A DNA stretch of 21,765 nt from Beroe ovata (lineage: Eukaryota; Ctenophora; Nuda; Beroida; Beroidae): contig CAMPET010000030.1 of the NCBI GenBank assembly GCA_946803715.1, forward strand, positions 241,303 through 263,067. The letters are read 5' to 3'. Shown here in pieces: positions 9,731 through 19,700 of this stretch. Made by a program: the position numbers and the translations under genes. The notes beneath the pieces are model-generated. The model saw nothing but the letters and a program-made list of their open reading frames with translations, was not told the origin of the DNA and searched no databases. Numbering within the stretch: the stretch's first letter is position 1; every line of letters begins with the position of its first letter.

Positions 9731-9775
9731 TGAATACAGGATCTTTTACAAGAAGATTTATCTAGCCAGCTTTCA

Positions 9776-9802
9776 GTTAACCGACTCCTGGTTTGATGCC
9801 AT
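9776..9802 (-). pseudogene. Relic of methyltransferase exon 1 (start codon plus eight codons)
   Basis: The second duplication unit begins inside methyltransferase exon 1, so this stretch repeats the minus-strand start (MASNQESVN) with its promoter but no gene behind it. Transcription from this promoter copy would run antisense into the 3' end of PAN-domain copy 1. Confidence 0.85.
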
Positions 9803-10221
9803 GACGTGATCGCTGCTGAAGTTGTGTGATGGTTTAAATCACGCACATTTTCATGTAATTATTGTGTGACTGTAGGTGTTCATGTTTCTATTGTTCAAAA
9901 TGTTACAATTGACAACGCCTGTCAACTTAATTATGGTGTCAAAGAACTGTGTATCCCTCATGACAATCTTTTATAATTGTGCTCATTAACAAAAGTACTT
10001 TACATTGAAATAAAACTTTTGTTGAGTAAAATCAAACAAGATGATGAATTGATTTAAGCTGCAACCACAAAAAGTTTCATAGCAACAATCACTATAAAAT
10101 CAAAACCTCACAGTCGTCAGTCACTCTTGTTGAGCTAGCTAGGACGCCCAATATATAAACCATATGCCTACAGCAGAACTTTTCATCCTGCAATCCGAAC
10201 AATCCCTCGGCAGAAGACACG
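9803..10221. promoter_or_regulatory. Second copy of the divergent promoter
   Basis: Copy of 8040-8459 with the TATA box TATATAAA at 10152-10159, 62 bases before the ATG at 10222. It differs from the first copy by one substitution (GACTGTAGG for GACTATAGG) and one missing C. Confidence 0.6.
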
Positions 10222-11349
10222 ATGATCTTGGTGGTAGTTGTTGTGCTGATACCAATGTCCTATAGCTCTGAAGAAGAGGTCAACTCATATGTACCGCCAG
10301 CTACACTAGCAAATAGAACGGACTGTGTGCGCATGGACCTCCTCGATCTCGGTTTAAATGTGGTCAAGGATATCATCCTGTACAATTTTCCTCTCCCAAA
10401 TGAGAATGCCACACTGTGCTTCAAATATTGTGTTCAGGTACACGGATGCAAGTCCTTCACCCAGAACCTTGCAGAGCAGAAGTGCTACCTCTTTAAGAAG
10501 GATGCACCAAGGTTCCCAGAAGATTTAATGACATCAATACAGAAGCATTCCTACATGAGTTTCAGCCTCAAATGCATGCTACATGAAGACATCCAAACTG
10601 TGTTAGACAATAAGGACAATGAAAATAAACGCTTCTTTATCTCAAGTATCAGAAATAGATCGGAATGTTTGTCCCGTGTTGCTTGCAATATGCATACTGT
10701 GGCAGCAAAGTTTATGGATGCTTGCATAGAGGAAAACACATGGGCATTCTACAGAACATTAGGATTTGACTTACGCCCAAACCCTCTCAGTCTTAACTCC
10801 TCCTCGGTAACGATTCAGCCAGCTTACAACAAAACTGGAACGCTGCGGACCACAAACAGCAGCAACTACTGTAACACTCAACTAAGAGTTGATAGGGATA
10901 TTGATCCACTGCAAGTGACAGAACAAGCATTCCAAATTGAAGAGAATCCTTCTCGATACAGCTTCTCTATAACGAATGTAAATCCAATTGCAGAGCTAGA
11001 AGAAGTGAGAATATGGAATGCAGATATGTTTCTCTATGCAGTAATTTGCAGACCTGAGGAAATAACGGTTTTGGATGGAAGAGTGGTAAATGCCCATAAG
11101 CTCCCTTTCATTTATGAAGGTGACTCAATAACAATAGCATGCAATGATGGGTCTGAAGAGCATGTTTTATGTGTTGGAAATGATATGGAAGTGAAAGTTT
11201 GCTGGGAAAGGCGTCAAAAAATGGAACTAATTAGCATCACTAGTGTACCAGAGACAAATAGTCCTCCAATGAACGGAGATTCATCAGGCAATGAAAGTAG
11301 ATGGAATATTGATCTCCTTTTCTTGGCTATTATTTTCATTTCTGCCTAG
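10222..11349 (+). CDS. Secreted PAN/apple-domain protein, probably GPI-anchored (copy 2)
   Basis: Single exon, 375 residues, the tandem partner of the gene at 8460-9587. Signal peptide, six PAN cysteines (35, 66, 70, 76, 88, 118) and hydrophobic C-terminal tail are all kept. Residues 1-187 are identical between copies. The eight changes, copy 1 to copy 2, are H188P, T194S, H212N, E226D, V240E, A253V, T334M and V375A, against only two silent changes (codons 102 and 343). Both copies look intact and have the same promoter, so both are probably expressed. Whether they are true paralogues or two alleles placed in tandem by the assembly cannot be settled from sequence alone. Confidence 0.88.
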   Translation: MILVVVVVLIPMSYSSEEEVNSYVPPATLANRTDCVRMDLLDLGLNVVKDIILYNFPLPNENATLCFKYCVQVHGCKSFTQNLAEQKCYLFKKDAPRFPEDLMTSIQKHSYMSFSLKCMLHEDIQTVLDNKDNENKRFFISSIRNRSECLSRVACNMHTVAAKFMDACIEENTWAFYRTLGFDLRPNPLSLNSSSVTIQPAYNKTGTLRTTNSSNYCNTQLRVDRDIDPLQVTEQAFQIEENPSRYSFSITNVNPIAELEEVRIWNADMFLYAVICRPEEITVLDGRVVNAHKLPFIYEGDSITIACNDGSEEHVLCVGNDMEVKVCWERRQKMELISITSVPETNSPPMNGDSSGNESRWNIDLLFLAIIFISA

Positions 11350-11535
11350 CTTTAGAAATTCATTGAATGCAAAAATTCTTAAACTAGCTGTCAGTACAAA
11401 ATTTCGTCATACGGCTGTTGTATGATCACTGATCAGTTGCAGGTATGATCCGTTGCATGTTTTAAGGCCTGCCAAGCATTTCGATTAAATGAATACAAGA
11501 TCTTTTACAAGAAGATTTATCTAGCCAGCTTTCAG

Positions 11536-11898
11536 TACGAAATTGTATCATAATCATATGGCTTTTGTATGAGCTGTTGCATGATCTCGAACTCTGGCTG
11601 GTATATCTTCAATACTACCTAATAGCTCAATTATAGATTTAGGGACAACTTTTCACGAAACAATCAAACCTATTGCAAGATAGGTAGTGACTACCAGTTC
11701 CCACTAGTCACTACTCTACAACAGTGTCATTTAATCAGATTAAACGTGGCAGAACAAAAAACTGTTGCAACAACAATAACTTGGTAATGGTAGGTACCTA
11801 CTGGGTAGGTACAGTAATTATTACAGCAATTAAAAAAACTTATTACCTACATCTCAAAGCATGATAATTAAATGCATCTTCACAACCTTAAGACCCCA
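11536..11898. other. Intergenic DNA downstream of PAN-domain copy 2
   Basis: No coding potential. It contains a perfect 10-bp inverted repeat GTAGTGACTA / TAGTCACTAC (11684-11693 with 11705-11714) and a 12-bp palindrome GTAGGTACCTAC (11790-11801), followed by a near repeat GGGTAGGTAC. Confidence 0.5.
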
Positions 11899-11982
11899 AC
11901 TAGTCGTGACGTCACGCGACACGTCACCGATGACGTCATGCATAACTTGTCCTAACTAGTCGTGACGTCACGCATGACGTCA
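11899..11982. promoter_or_regulatory. Cluster of four perfect CRE sites (TGACGTCA)
   Basis: The palindrome TGACGTCA, the known binding site of CREB/ATF bZIP factors, occurs at 11907-11914, 11931-11938, 11963-11970 and 11975-11982, plus a partial ACGTCA at 11921. Two sites lie in a direct repeat of ACTAGTCGTGACGTCACGC (starts 11899 and 11955). It is an enhancer candidate or a minisatellite that happens to carry the site. The nearest downstream gene is DUOXA, 1.7 kb away. Confidence 0.55.
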
Positions 11983-12330
11983 CGGTCTCGCGCCGCGCAT
12001 TTTCTCGCTCTTTTCACTTGCGTAGCAAATGAGCAACAAGATCAACAATAAGATCAACAAGATCCAGGTCAATTCCCTGTAAAAGTGGACGGTTCAAGGG
12101 AGGGAAACTGATCAGGCGACACCATATTACCACAATTACAACTCCACAAGAGACATGGTGTATTCTACAACACAGCTAAGTACACGAGTAAAAGCAAGAT
12201 TGTATAAATGAATAGCCTACAGAAAGAAGAGACTGCAGTTGATACAATATATTCTGCTCATAAATGCGTGTTATGTTACAGCTTTCCAGTTTTCAAAAGT
12301 ACACGAGATTAAAACAACTGAGCTATACCA

Positions 12331-12451
12331 GGGGGCTGGCAAGCCCCCCGCGGCATCTGTAGGTGATGTTGAACCCGCGAGCAAAAAGGGCCCGAAGGGC
12401 CCTTTTTGCGAGCTCGCTCACCGAGGCGGCCCGAAGGGCCGACTTGGTGAG
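12331..12451. repeat. Three consecutive GC-rich hairpins
   Basis: Hairpin 1: GGGGGCT / AGCCCCC (12331-12348, loop GGCA). Hairpin 2: perfect 13-bp stem GCAAAAAGGGCCC / GGGCCCTTTTTGC (12381-12409, loop GAA). Hairpin 3: 16-bp stem starting CTCACC, ending GGCCC, two mismatches (12417-12451, loop GAA). The last two share GGCCC-GAA-GGGCC at their tips. The GC content contrasts sharply with the AT-rich surroundings. It is probably part of a mobile element or structured-RNA-derived repeat; unidentified. Confidence 0.75.
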
Positions 12452-12459
12452 CTTTCTGC

Positions 12460-12724
12460 GTTTATGCAACGTGCGAAAAGCAGCGGCGCTTGCCAGACCC
12501 TACTATATGTTTTTACGGATTCGCCGAATTTCGACTATCAATAACACCGCTTATATTTATCCGATTGATATAAAACTTGATATTGCGTCTATTTGGACCA
12601 TAGAGAGGCAGCAACCAAAATTTCAAGTCAATCGGATAAAAAATGACGAAGTTATAGCAACTTGAAATCGCCAAAATCGAGGGTGTTTGTAGTAAAAAGG
12701 GTTACGATTATATATATAGAGATN
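12460..12724. repeat. Possible 3' part of an unidentified repeat element
   Basis: Follows the hairpin block and ends in an AT run (TATATATATAGAGAT) at the N at 12724. TTTATCCGATTGA (12556-12568) is inverted at 12628-12640. Sequence style (uniform, stop-laden, ending in a simple tail at a gap) suggests the end of a dispersed repeat, but no family is recognised. Confidence 0.3.
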
Positions 12725-12837
12725 TATTTGGTTGTTGTCGTCCGCAGCATCTGCGCGTTCTTCATTCTAAAGTCAATGATATGAAAAAGAACACGGCTTA
12801 TTTGACAGACTGCCGCCACATTACTAGAAAAAGTGCT

Positions 12838-13072
12838 CTAGTTCAACTAGAGACTTCTTACTAGATCAACTAGAGACCTCTTACTAGATCAGGGGTTCTG
12901 AAGGTTAAAGCAATCGGATTTTTCATCATGGTCATAATTGCAGCTTCGTTTTCAATGGCCCCCCTTTTATTTTCCCTAATTTCGAAGATTCCCTAATTTC
13001 GAAGATTATTTTGTGAATGGAGTTCATCATAGTACTGAAAGCAAGTTATTCATAGGCTCGCTAAACAAAAAG
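12838..13072 (+). pseudogene. Decayed fragment of the LDLR-A receptor gene
   Basis: Matches 18821-19016 of the receptor gene (residues about 765-830: end of transmembrane helix 3, helix 4 and start of the second extracellular loop) at high identity and in the same orientation. It carries two internal duplications: TAGAGACYTCTTACTAGATCA, and TCCCTAATTTCGAAGAT repeated at 12975 and 12992. There are several small indels that break the frame and no splice signals or flanking receptor sequence. A non-functional partial copy. Confidence 0.88.
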
Positions 13073-13103
13073 GTCTGAAAGGGACGTAAAGGTCTGAAAG
13101 GGA
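13069..13103. repeat. Two direct copies of AAAGGTCTGAAAGGGA
   Basis: 16-base repeat at 13069-13084 and 13088-13103, spaced by CGT, right at the end of the receptor-derived fragment. It may mark the breakpoint of that copy. Confidence 0.6.
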
Positions 13104-13728
13104 AAAAAAGAGTATGATATAGAGCCTTCTCTGGTGGATTAAAAGCTTAATGGGGGGCGGGGCAAAATTACTTTGGACTTGCTCTGCTGTCTGTTTTTGT
13201 TCAGATCCCTAGGTCAAGGGGCAACCTTGAACATTTTGATCCAGGATTCGATAGGCAAGCCTGTAGGATGTTCACAGAGTAGCTTACACTCGCCGCACAG
13301 GCTGCTTTGATTGCGTAGTATGCCGACTGTTATTCACTATATTGTATCCGGTGTAGCCTCTTGGCGTTTTTGAGTGGAAAACTGAGTTTATACGCTCAAA
13401 AGAGAGGATACACAGCTGTAAGTGTCAAGTGATATATGCTTCCCTGAAGGGAGTACAACTATATAGTACTAAGTTGTAACAGTAAGTATACACAGTAAGT
13501 GATATTCCAAGGAATTATACATACCTACCTATTAAACCTACTGATAAGATAAAACAAATGGATTATTATCTTTCGATTGCAAAATTCTGGTTATCACGCC
13601 AATGTACCGCTTTCTATTCATGCTCGTTATATGCCTCATTTGTTGTTTGTCTCACTTGATTCACACCATAAGACTATAACTATTATTTAATTATTAATTA
13701 ACTTTGTACTGAAACCTATAAACATACT
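13104..13728. other. Intergenic DNA upstream of the DUOXA-type gene
   Basis: No gene seen. AT-rich toward its end (TTATTTAATTATTAATTAA near 13682-13700). It presumably contains the DUOXA promoter and possibly a 5' untranslated exon, which I could not place. Confidence 0.4.
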
Positions 13729-16700
13729 ATGTTGGTAGAAATGAGACTGATATGCGACCTGTCGGTGGCTCTAATCGTTATTGGCTGTTTTCTCTTTTGT
13801 AACACTATTTTCCTAGTCTTGGTAGGACTCGACACTGACTTCAAAAAGGTAGGAATATTTGATGATTCTACTCACGAATATGGCGGATCAGAAGGCTCAC
13901 CCGGAATTTTATCTTTGAAAAATACAATTTGACCCTTCTGATCCACACGTGGATCACAGGGTTCATCTTAGGTGACCCTTCTGATCCACGTGGCGCTTCC
14001 CTGGGGTCAAATTGGATTTGAGTGACCCTCCTGATCCACCTAAGGTGGATCAGGAGGATCACCGAATTTGACTTGACCCCAGAGAAGCGCCACGTGGATC
14101 AGAAGGGTCACCTAAGATGAACCCTGTGATCCACGTGTGGATCAGAAGGGTCAAATTATATTTTTCAGAGATAAAATCCGGGTGAGCCTTCTGATCCGCC
14201 ATACACGAATATACAAATCGGTGTTCCCCTAAGAAAGAGGATAGAAAGAAAAAGATGGGCATTGTTACATTTTACAATTGCTAACAATCGCACCTCTTAC
14301 CCTTCACACCGATGTGTACACTGTACAAATACGGGTTACATTGATGAATACGTCCGATTGAAACTTTTAAAATTTTAGGCGTCTTATTAGTTATTAGTTA
14401 TCATTTCGTTATTATTAACCTCAGAGAGTATTGCAGTGTGTCTTTGGCTGGATATATATTTTGGTGCTAATCTCTATCGCCAGTAGGTGAAAAACTGCAA
14501 ATATTCGGATCTAAAGAGCTGTGCAGTGCCATTACCTAGGGTTGGAGGCAGAATAAAAGTGCATTATGTTTCCTTGCAGTATGCACAGAAGAGAGTCATT
14601 GGTTAGAAGGTAAAACGGAGCGTGTTAAAGTTCGTGTGTGGGCCTCAGATGAGAGAGACTCTTTGGCCAGTTTAGGTGCATACATTGGGTTGGAAGGAGT
14701 CAACATAACTCTGATTGCCAAAGGTACCTATCCAAGAATGATCTTAATATGTCTTCTCTAAGTCACCAGTCAGCTATGTTCCTAATTTATCTTAATATGA
14801 AGGATAATTGAATGATTTTCTCCTATAATCATGTGGTAATACTTAGTAGATATCATAAGTAGGTAATAGGTATACTCTTCAAACAGATGATCACATCACA
14901 ATACAATACATATACCACCATAGATCTCATACAGACAGGAGACTCATGTTCAATGAGCGATTCAAGTGGTCGTGGGGCACGAAGAGAAGTATAGAGGACG
15001 GATGTAACCCTTATGCCAGAACACTTCAAGAAGCAGAAACAAGAGGCTTGCCACTACCCATGCAGGACCTAGCAGAGAGCTACGAGACTTATGGCACCCT
15101 GGGTCCAGCCTCACCCGGATTAAGACTACACGAAGCAGGCTTTTATACCAAGCTCTGCCTCATGTAAGTGATGATTTCAATTATACTATCAGTATCAGAA
15201 TTCATAGGTGATACGTATGACAATATGGTTGTATGTGCATTGTGCAGGTCCCTTTTAGATCATAAACCGCTTCAGGTTAGGTCTAGTGACCTGGATTTTC
15301 ACTGGAGCTTTCATACCCATCTCCCTCTATGCAAGTTACTACACTTCTCTGGTCAGTTGCATCTGTACAACCACAGGTCAGATGATAGTGTGTTAGTCAA
15401 TAATAACAATAAATGGGTCGTACGAGCGAATGTCGACGACACACCTGCGACACACCTGCGACACAACTAGTAACACAACTGCGACACGACTGGTGTGTCG
15501 CAGTTGTTTCGTCGACATTCGCTCGTACGACCAATAAATGACTATCGTCCACATGAATTATGTGAGTGACGAGAGTAGTAATCATTGATCATATTGATGG
15601 AATGATGGATAGCCAATTACGACTATACTGTACAAGTCATTGAAAAACTGCTTAAAGCACAGTTATAACTTTCATTTCCCTACTTCTAATTTTTTTACTT
15701 CGATCAAACCGCATAGGCCACATAACAATCCATATGCCACAAGCTTTGTTACTTGTTACCATCAACTAAATAGTTGATAATATTAAATATTTTTAGGTTT
15801 ATTTTCTTTCTTATGAAAGATAATGAGTGCCCATGGGTAATGCTACTTTTGTTTTTCGTCACACGACAAGCTCAAACCTCCTCAAATCTCCTCAAACCTA
15901 CTTAATACTTATGTTCAGAGCTACGGATTGTACTTCTTTATAGGAACAGCAGACATGGATATCTGTGCCTACATCCCAGATAAAAAATAATATTATTCAA
16001 CGGATTCAATTGGAAAAGCAATTTACAAAACAAAAGGGTTTTTGTGGGGGCAACATTTTTTCTTAATGAGGAGGGCTGAGCTTCAATCGCAACAACGGAA
16101 TCATTAACTTTTACTAGCCAATCATCCTCTGATTATTGAACTATTATTTCGGTTCATTAAAAATAATGAGACACGCTATCCGCAAAGCAATATATCGGCA
16201 TTACAATGAGATCCAATCAATCTCGTCTCATTATAATTGAATCTTCGTTTATAAGGCATTTCTTGTGCGTCATGAATATATAATTGAGGCGGTAGAATAT
16301 TCAACAGCATCAGGTGCCGATACAATATTTAAACACTGCAAAATTCAATTCTGAAAGTTAAGTTGCGACTTGATCCAGTTTATGCATGTTCTATTCCATT
16401 GAGGTGCACTGATGGCAACATTTGTGAGTGATAAGATTTTTACAATACTAGTTGGCCTCATGCTAACAACGAAGAGTGTTCATGGTGAGTACCGACTAAA
16501 GCTCAACAGTGCCACTGTAGATATCAGATTTTCGACCAATTAATAAAGAATGAATGCTATGAAGTTGTCAAAAAATTCAAATTACTATTGCGCCCATAGG
16601 TGACTGCATTATCGAAGAGTACAATGGATTTATGAAGCGGGTTTGCCACGATTCATCGGAAGAGAATTATACAATTACACAATGGGGACCCTCACGTAAA

Positions 16701-19700
16701 TTTTTCAAATGCTTCAACTCGCAGACGTACTACACAGTTACAAAACATCTTACTGGTCGGGTACAAACAGTCAGGGTTGACAATAAGTGTCCAAATGATC
16801 CTTTTTTCTATCAAGCATGCGGCCTGATCGGTAAAAGTAACCTTATAAAGAGCAAAAATCGTTGTGGATGGATTTGTGACAAAGGCAGTCATAAAACGTG
16901 GTTGGTAAAATTACAACAAGTATCATGTCACGATACTGGCTATGAACAATGCAAAAACATTGAGTCCACAGATCTTGATTGTGAATCTCAAAGTTTGTGT
17001 GATGGGGTGGTCACTCATAGTCATACAGAGGACGATGACGAATTAGTGTGTAATGGCCTAGTCTATGGATTGGTTTGCGAACATGAGGTACATGAAGGCT
17101 TCATAGAGAATATTGTGAGGCCAGAGTTGATCGATTGTACAAGGGAAACCGCTATTTGTAAAAATAAACTAGATATAGAGCTTTGCTCTGGACACGACCA
17201 CTTTTGTAAAAGCAAGAAAGATCCATTGAGATTATTACCCATCTTCAACTTTACACGCTGTGCAGCTATAAGCGAGATCATGCCTTGGGATTTCCACGGG
17301 ATTGGTTTTTATTCCCCACTCTGCGCAGATTACTCTGATCAAACAAATTGTTCTGACAATTCGAGGGTAGGACTGCATTGCAAGGTTAACAATTTCCTGT
17401 CTAGCGTTGCACGGCAAGTGATTTGCAATATACACCTCCTAAACAGGCCTCCACTCTGTGATGATAGCATCGATATTGAATGCGTGAATGTGACGGTATC
17501 TTGTATACTTCACAAGCACCAAACCTGTGATGGACACAAGGACTGTCCAGATGGCAGTGATGAATTATCATGTGGTCTCATAACCAGCAAATCCTGTACA
17601 AGAAGATATGGAGGGATCAAAATAGGGATACCTACGAAGTGGATAGGTGATGGGGTACAAGACTGTGAGTTTGAAGGTGATGAAAGTGGAGCATGGCCAT
17701 CATGTGGCTCAGGCAGTACCAAGAGATATGTCACTTATAACTCACCTTGTTCTGAAGTATATCTGTGCACAGAGGGTGGTTTCATTGAGTCTAATAAGCT
17801 GTGTGATGGGCGGGAAAATTGTGGTAATGAGAACCAGGTCTGTAGAAAGTCAAGGAGAAATGAAAATATCTTCGATGATCCTATCAAATTAAATGGAATC
17901 CATCAGATTTTCTATTGCCTAGAAGGTCTTAGAGAACTAGATGTAATGCTAGGAGGGAACTGCAAACTGATATCTTTCCCACCTCCAAACCTATCCATTC
18001 TAGGTAGGAATAAGTTTTCTAGCCTCTTTCTACCAACAAATACAGATTTGATTGACTGTAATCACATCTATGGAGCAAACTATGTTTTTTCTAGTTGCCT
18101 CAATCTATGCTCGAGAGGTACTCTAGCGAAATGTAAGTTGGAAACAGTTCCAGATGCAAATTCATGTGAAGATAAGTTTAAGGATCGTGTATATTCCTTA
18201 TTTCGCAACAGTCAGCTGACGTTTTTACTCAAAGACAAAAGGGACGGTACTTATTTTAATGATCTTTTCTCATGCAAGAATGGACATTGTCTAGAGTATG
18301 ATAAAGTTTGCAACTTAGTGGACGATTGTGGGGATTATTCTGATGAAATCAACTGTACAAACAGTTTCTTGTGCAAGAGAAGTGCTAAACCCATATCAAA
18401 AACACGACTTTGTGACAAAAAGATCGACTGCCTTGACATGTCAGACGAGTGCAACAGCCAGTGCAACAAAGTTATGATACCAAGCCTCACAACTAGAACA
18501 TTTGGCGCTATTCTAGGTTTACTAGCGATAATCTTCAATTCCTCAATTGTTCCAAATACCGTGAAATCAGCTTACAGAAGCAATTCAAATGATTTCTATG
18601 CAAACAACGCTCTCCTATTATTTGTGTCTATTGGCGATCTTCTCACAGGCTCTTTCGTAACATGTGTTTCCATAATAAGTATTATATATAGCTCATCATA
18701 TTGTGAGAAGCAACTTGAATGGTTAACCAGTACCAAGTGTTCCGCCCTGGGCGTAATCAATTCCATGGGAATACTTGTATCAATACTATCAATGACCTTC
18801 CTAAGTCTGCTGCGAATGTCCAGTTCAACTAGAGACTTCAATGTGCCTAAGCCTCTTACTAGATCAGGGGTTCTCAAGGTTAAAGCAATCGGAGTTTTCA
18901 TCATGGTCATTGCAGCTTCTTTTTCAATGGTCCCCCTTTTCCCTAATTTCGAAGATTATTTTGTGAATGGAGTTCATCATAGTACTGAAAGCAAGTTATT
19001 CATAGGCTCGCCAAACAAGAAAGACCACATTGACATTTTGGAAGCATATTATGGTAGACTAAAAACCAAAAAAATGAGTTGGGAATTGATTAGAAAATTG
19101 GTTGAAGCCATGTTTTCGAAAGATTATTCTGGACTGAAAAGTTCAAAGATTCAATTTTATGGAAATGACGCAACATGTGTTTTCAAATACCTTGTGACAT
19201 GGGATGATGCCCAATTTATGTTTGTGTGGCTGTTCCATTTGATTATGGCAATTTGTTTCATCATAATCTTGATATCTTACTCTCGGATTGAAAGGTCTGT
19301 CTCACGCTGCAATGCCCAGTTGTCCGAGCTTAGTGGTCAAAGAAATGTAAGAGATACAAAGACACAGGTTCAGAAAAAAGTTACAGTGATTATCACGACT
19401 GATTTCATCAGCTGGATACCTCTTCTTTTGATCTGTGCTTTACACTCTTTGGAGGTCCTTGATGCAACTGAGTGGTATTCATTATTCTCTTTGGTCCTTA
19501 ACCCCCTCAATTCTGTAATCAATCCATTAATCCTGAACTCTTTCCTCATCGAAAAGCTCCATGGTATTTACTTTTTCTTTCTCAGAATGAAGAACCAACC
19601 AAATCTTGCTAGACCCAGTGCCCCCCAGCTGGCGGACGCTCCCATCTCATTAAGCACACTCTCAAATAACAATGCTCTAACTTAATAATAATATGATAAC

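Larger units (their letters stand above)
8013..9775. repeat. Tandem duplication, unit 1
   Basis: About 1,763 bases repeated directly after itself at 9776-11535. The unit holds the first 27 coding bases of the methyltransferase, the divergent promoter, the whole PAN-domain gene and about 190 bases of 3' sequence. I count about 14 substitutions and two small indels between units (one base near 8206, A-run length near 9610). The break ends share only GT. Confidence 0.95.
9776..11535. repeat. Tandem duplication, unit 2
   Basis: Second copy of 8013-9775, ending at CCAGCTTTCAGT where unique sequence begins (TACGAAATTGTATC). Overall identity is about 99 percent. No N lies between the units, so no scaffold join explains the repeat. 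Confidence 0.95.

Noticed and set aside
8013-11535. Dismissing the tandem repeat as an assembly artefact
   Set aside because: No N or break lies between units, and the 5' and 3' boundaries are sharp with unique flanks. False duplication remains possible but is not the default reading.
12381-12409. Bacterial-type intrinsic terminator
   Set aside because: A GC stem with a T run fits the shape, but the T run is inside the stem, the flanking genes have introns and poly(A) signals, and there is no bacterial gene nearby.
12239-12665. Two overlapping open frames of about 100 codons
   Set aside because: They read through the three hairpins and the repeat-like segment; composition (Lys/Gly/Pro from the stems) is what the palindromes would produce by chance.
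13729-14262. A small membrane protein gene interrupted by the 325-bp foldback element
   Set aside because: Removing the element leaves the frame open for another 23 codons, which is tempting. But GTAGGA at 13849 is a splice donor in phase with DUOXA exon 2 and the spliced product matches the DUOXA family, so the element is intronic and the read-through is chance.
15168-15470. 100-codon open frame on the plus strand after DUOXA exon 4
   Set aside because: It is out of frame with DUOXA exon 5 (15276-15376), which has good splice sites, correct phase and encodes a membrane helix.
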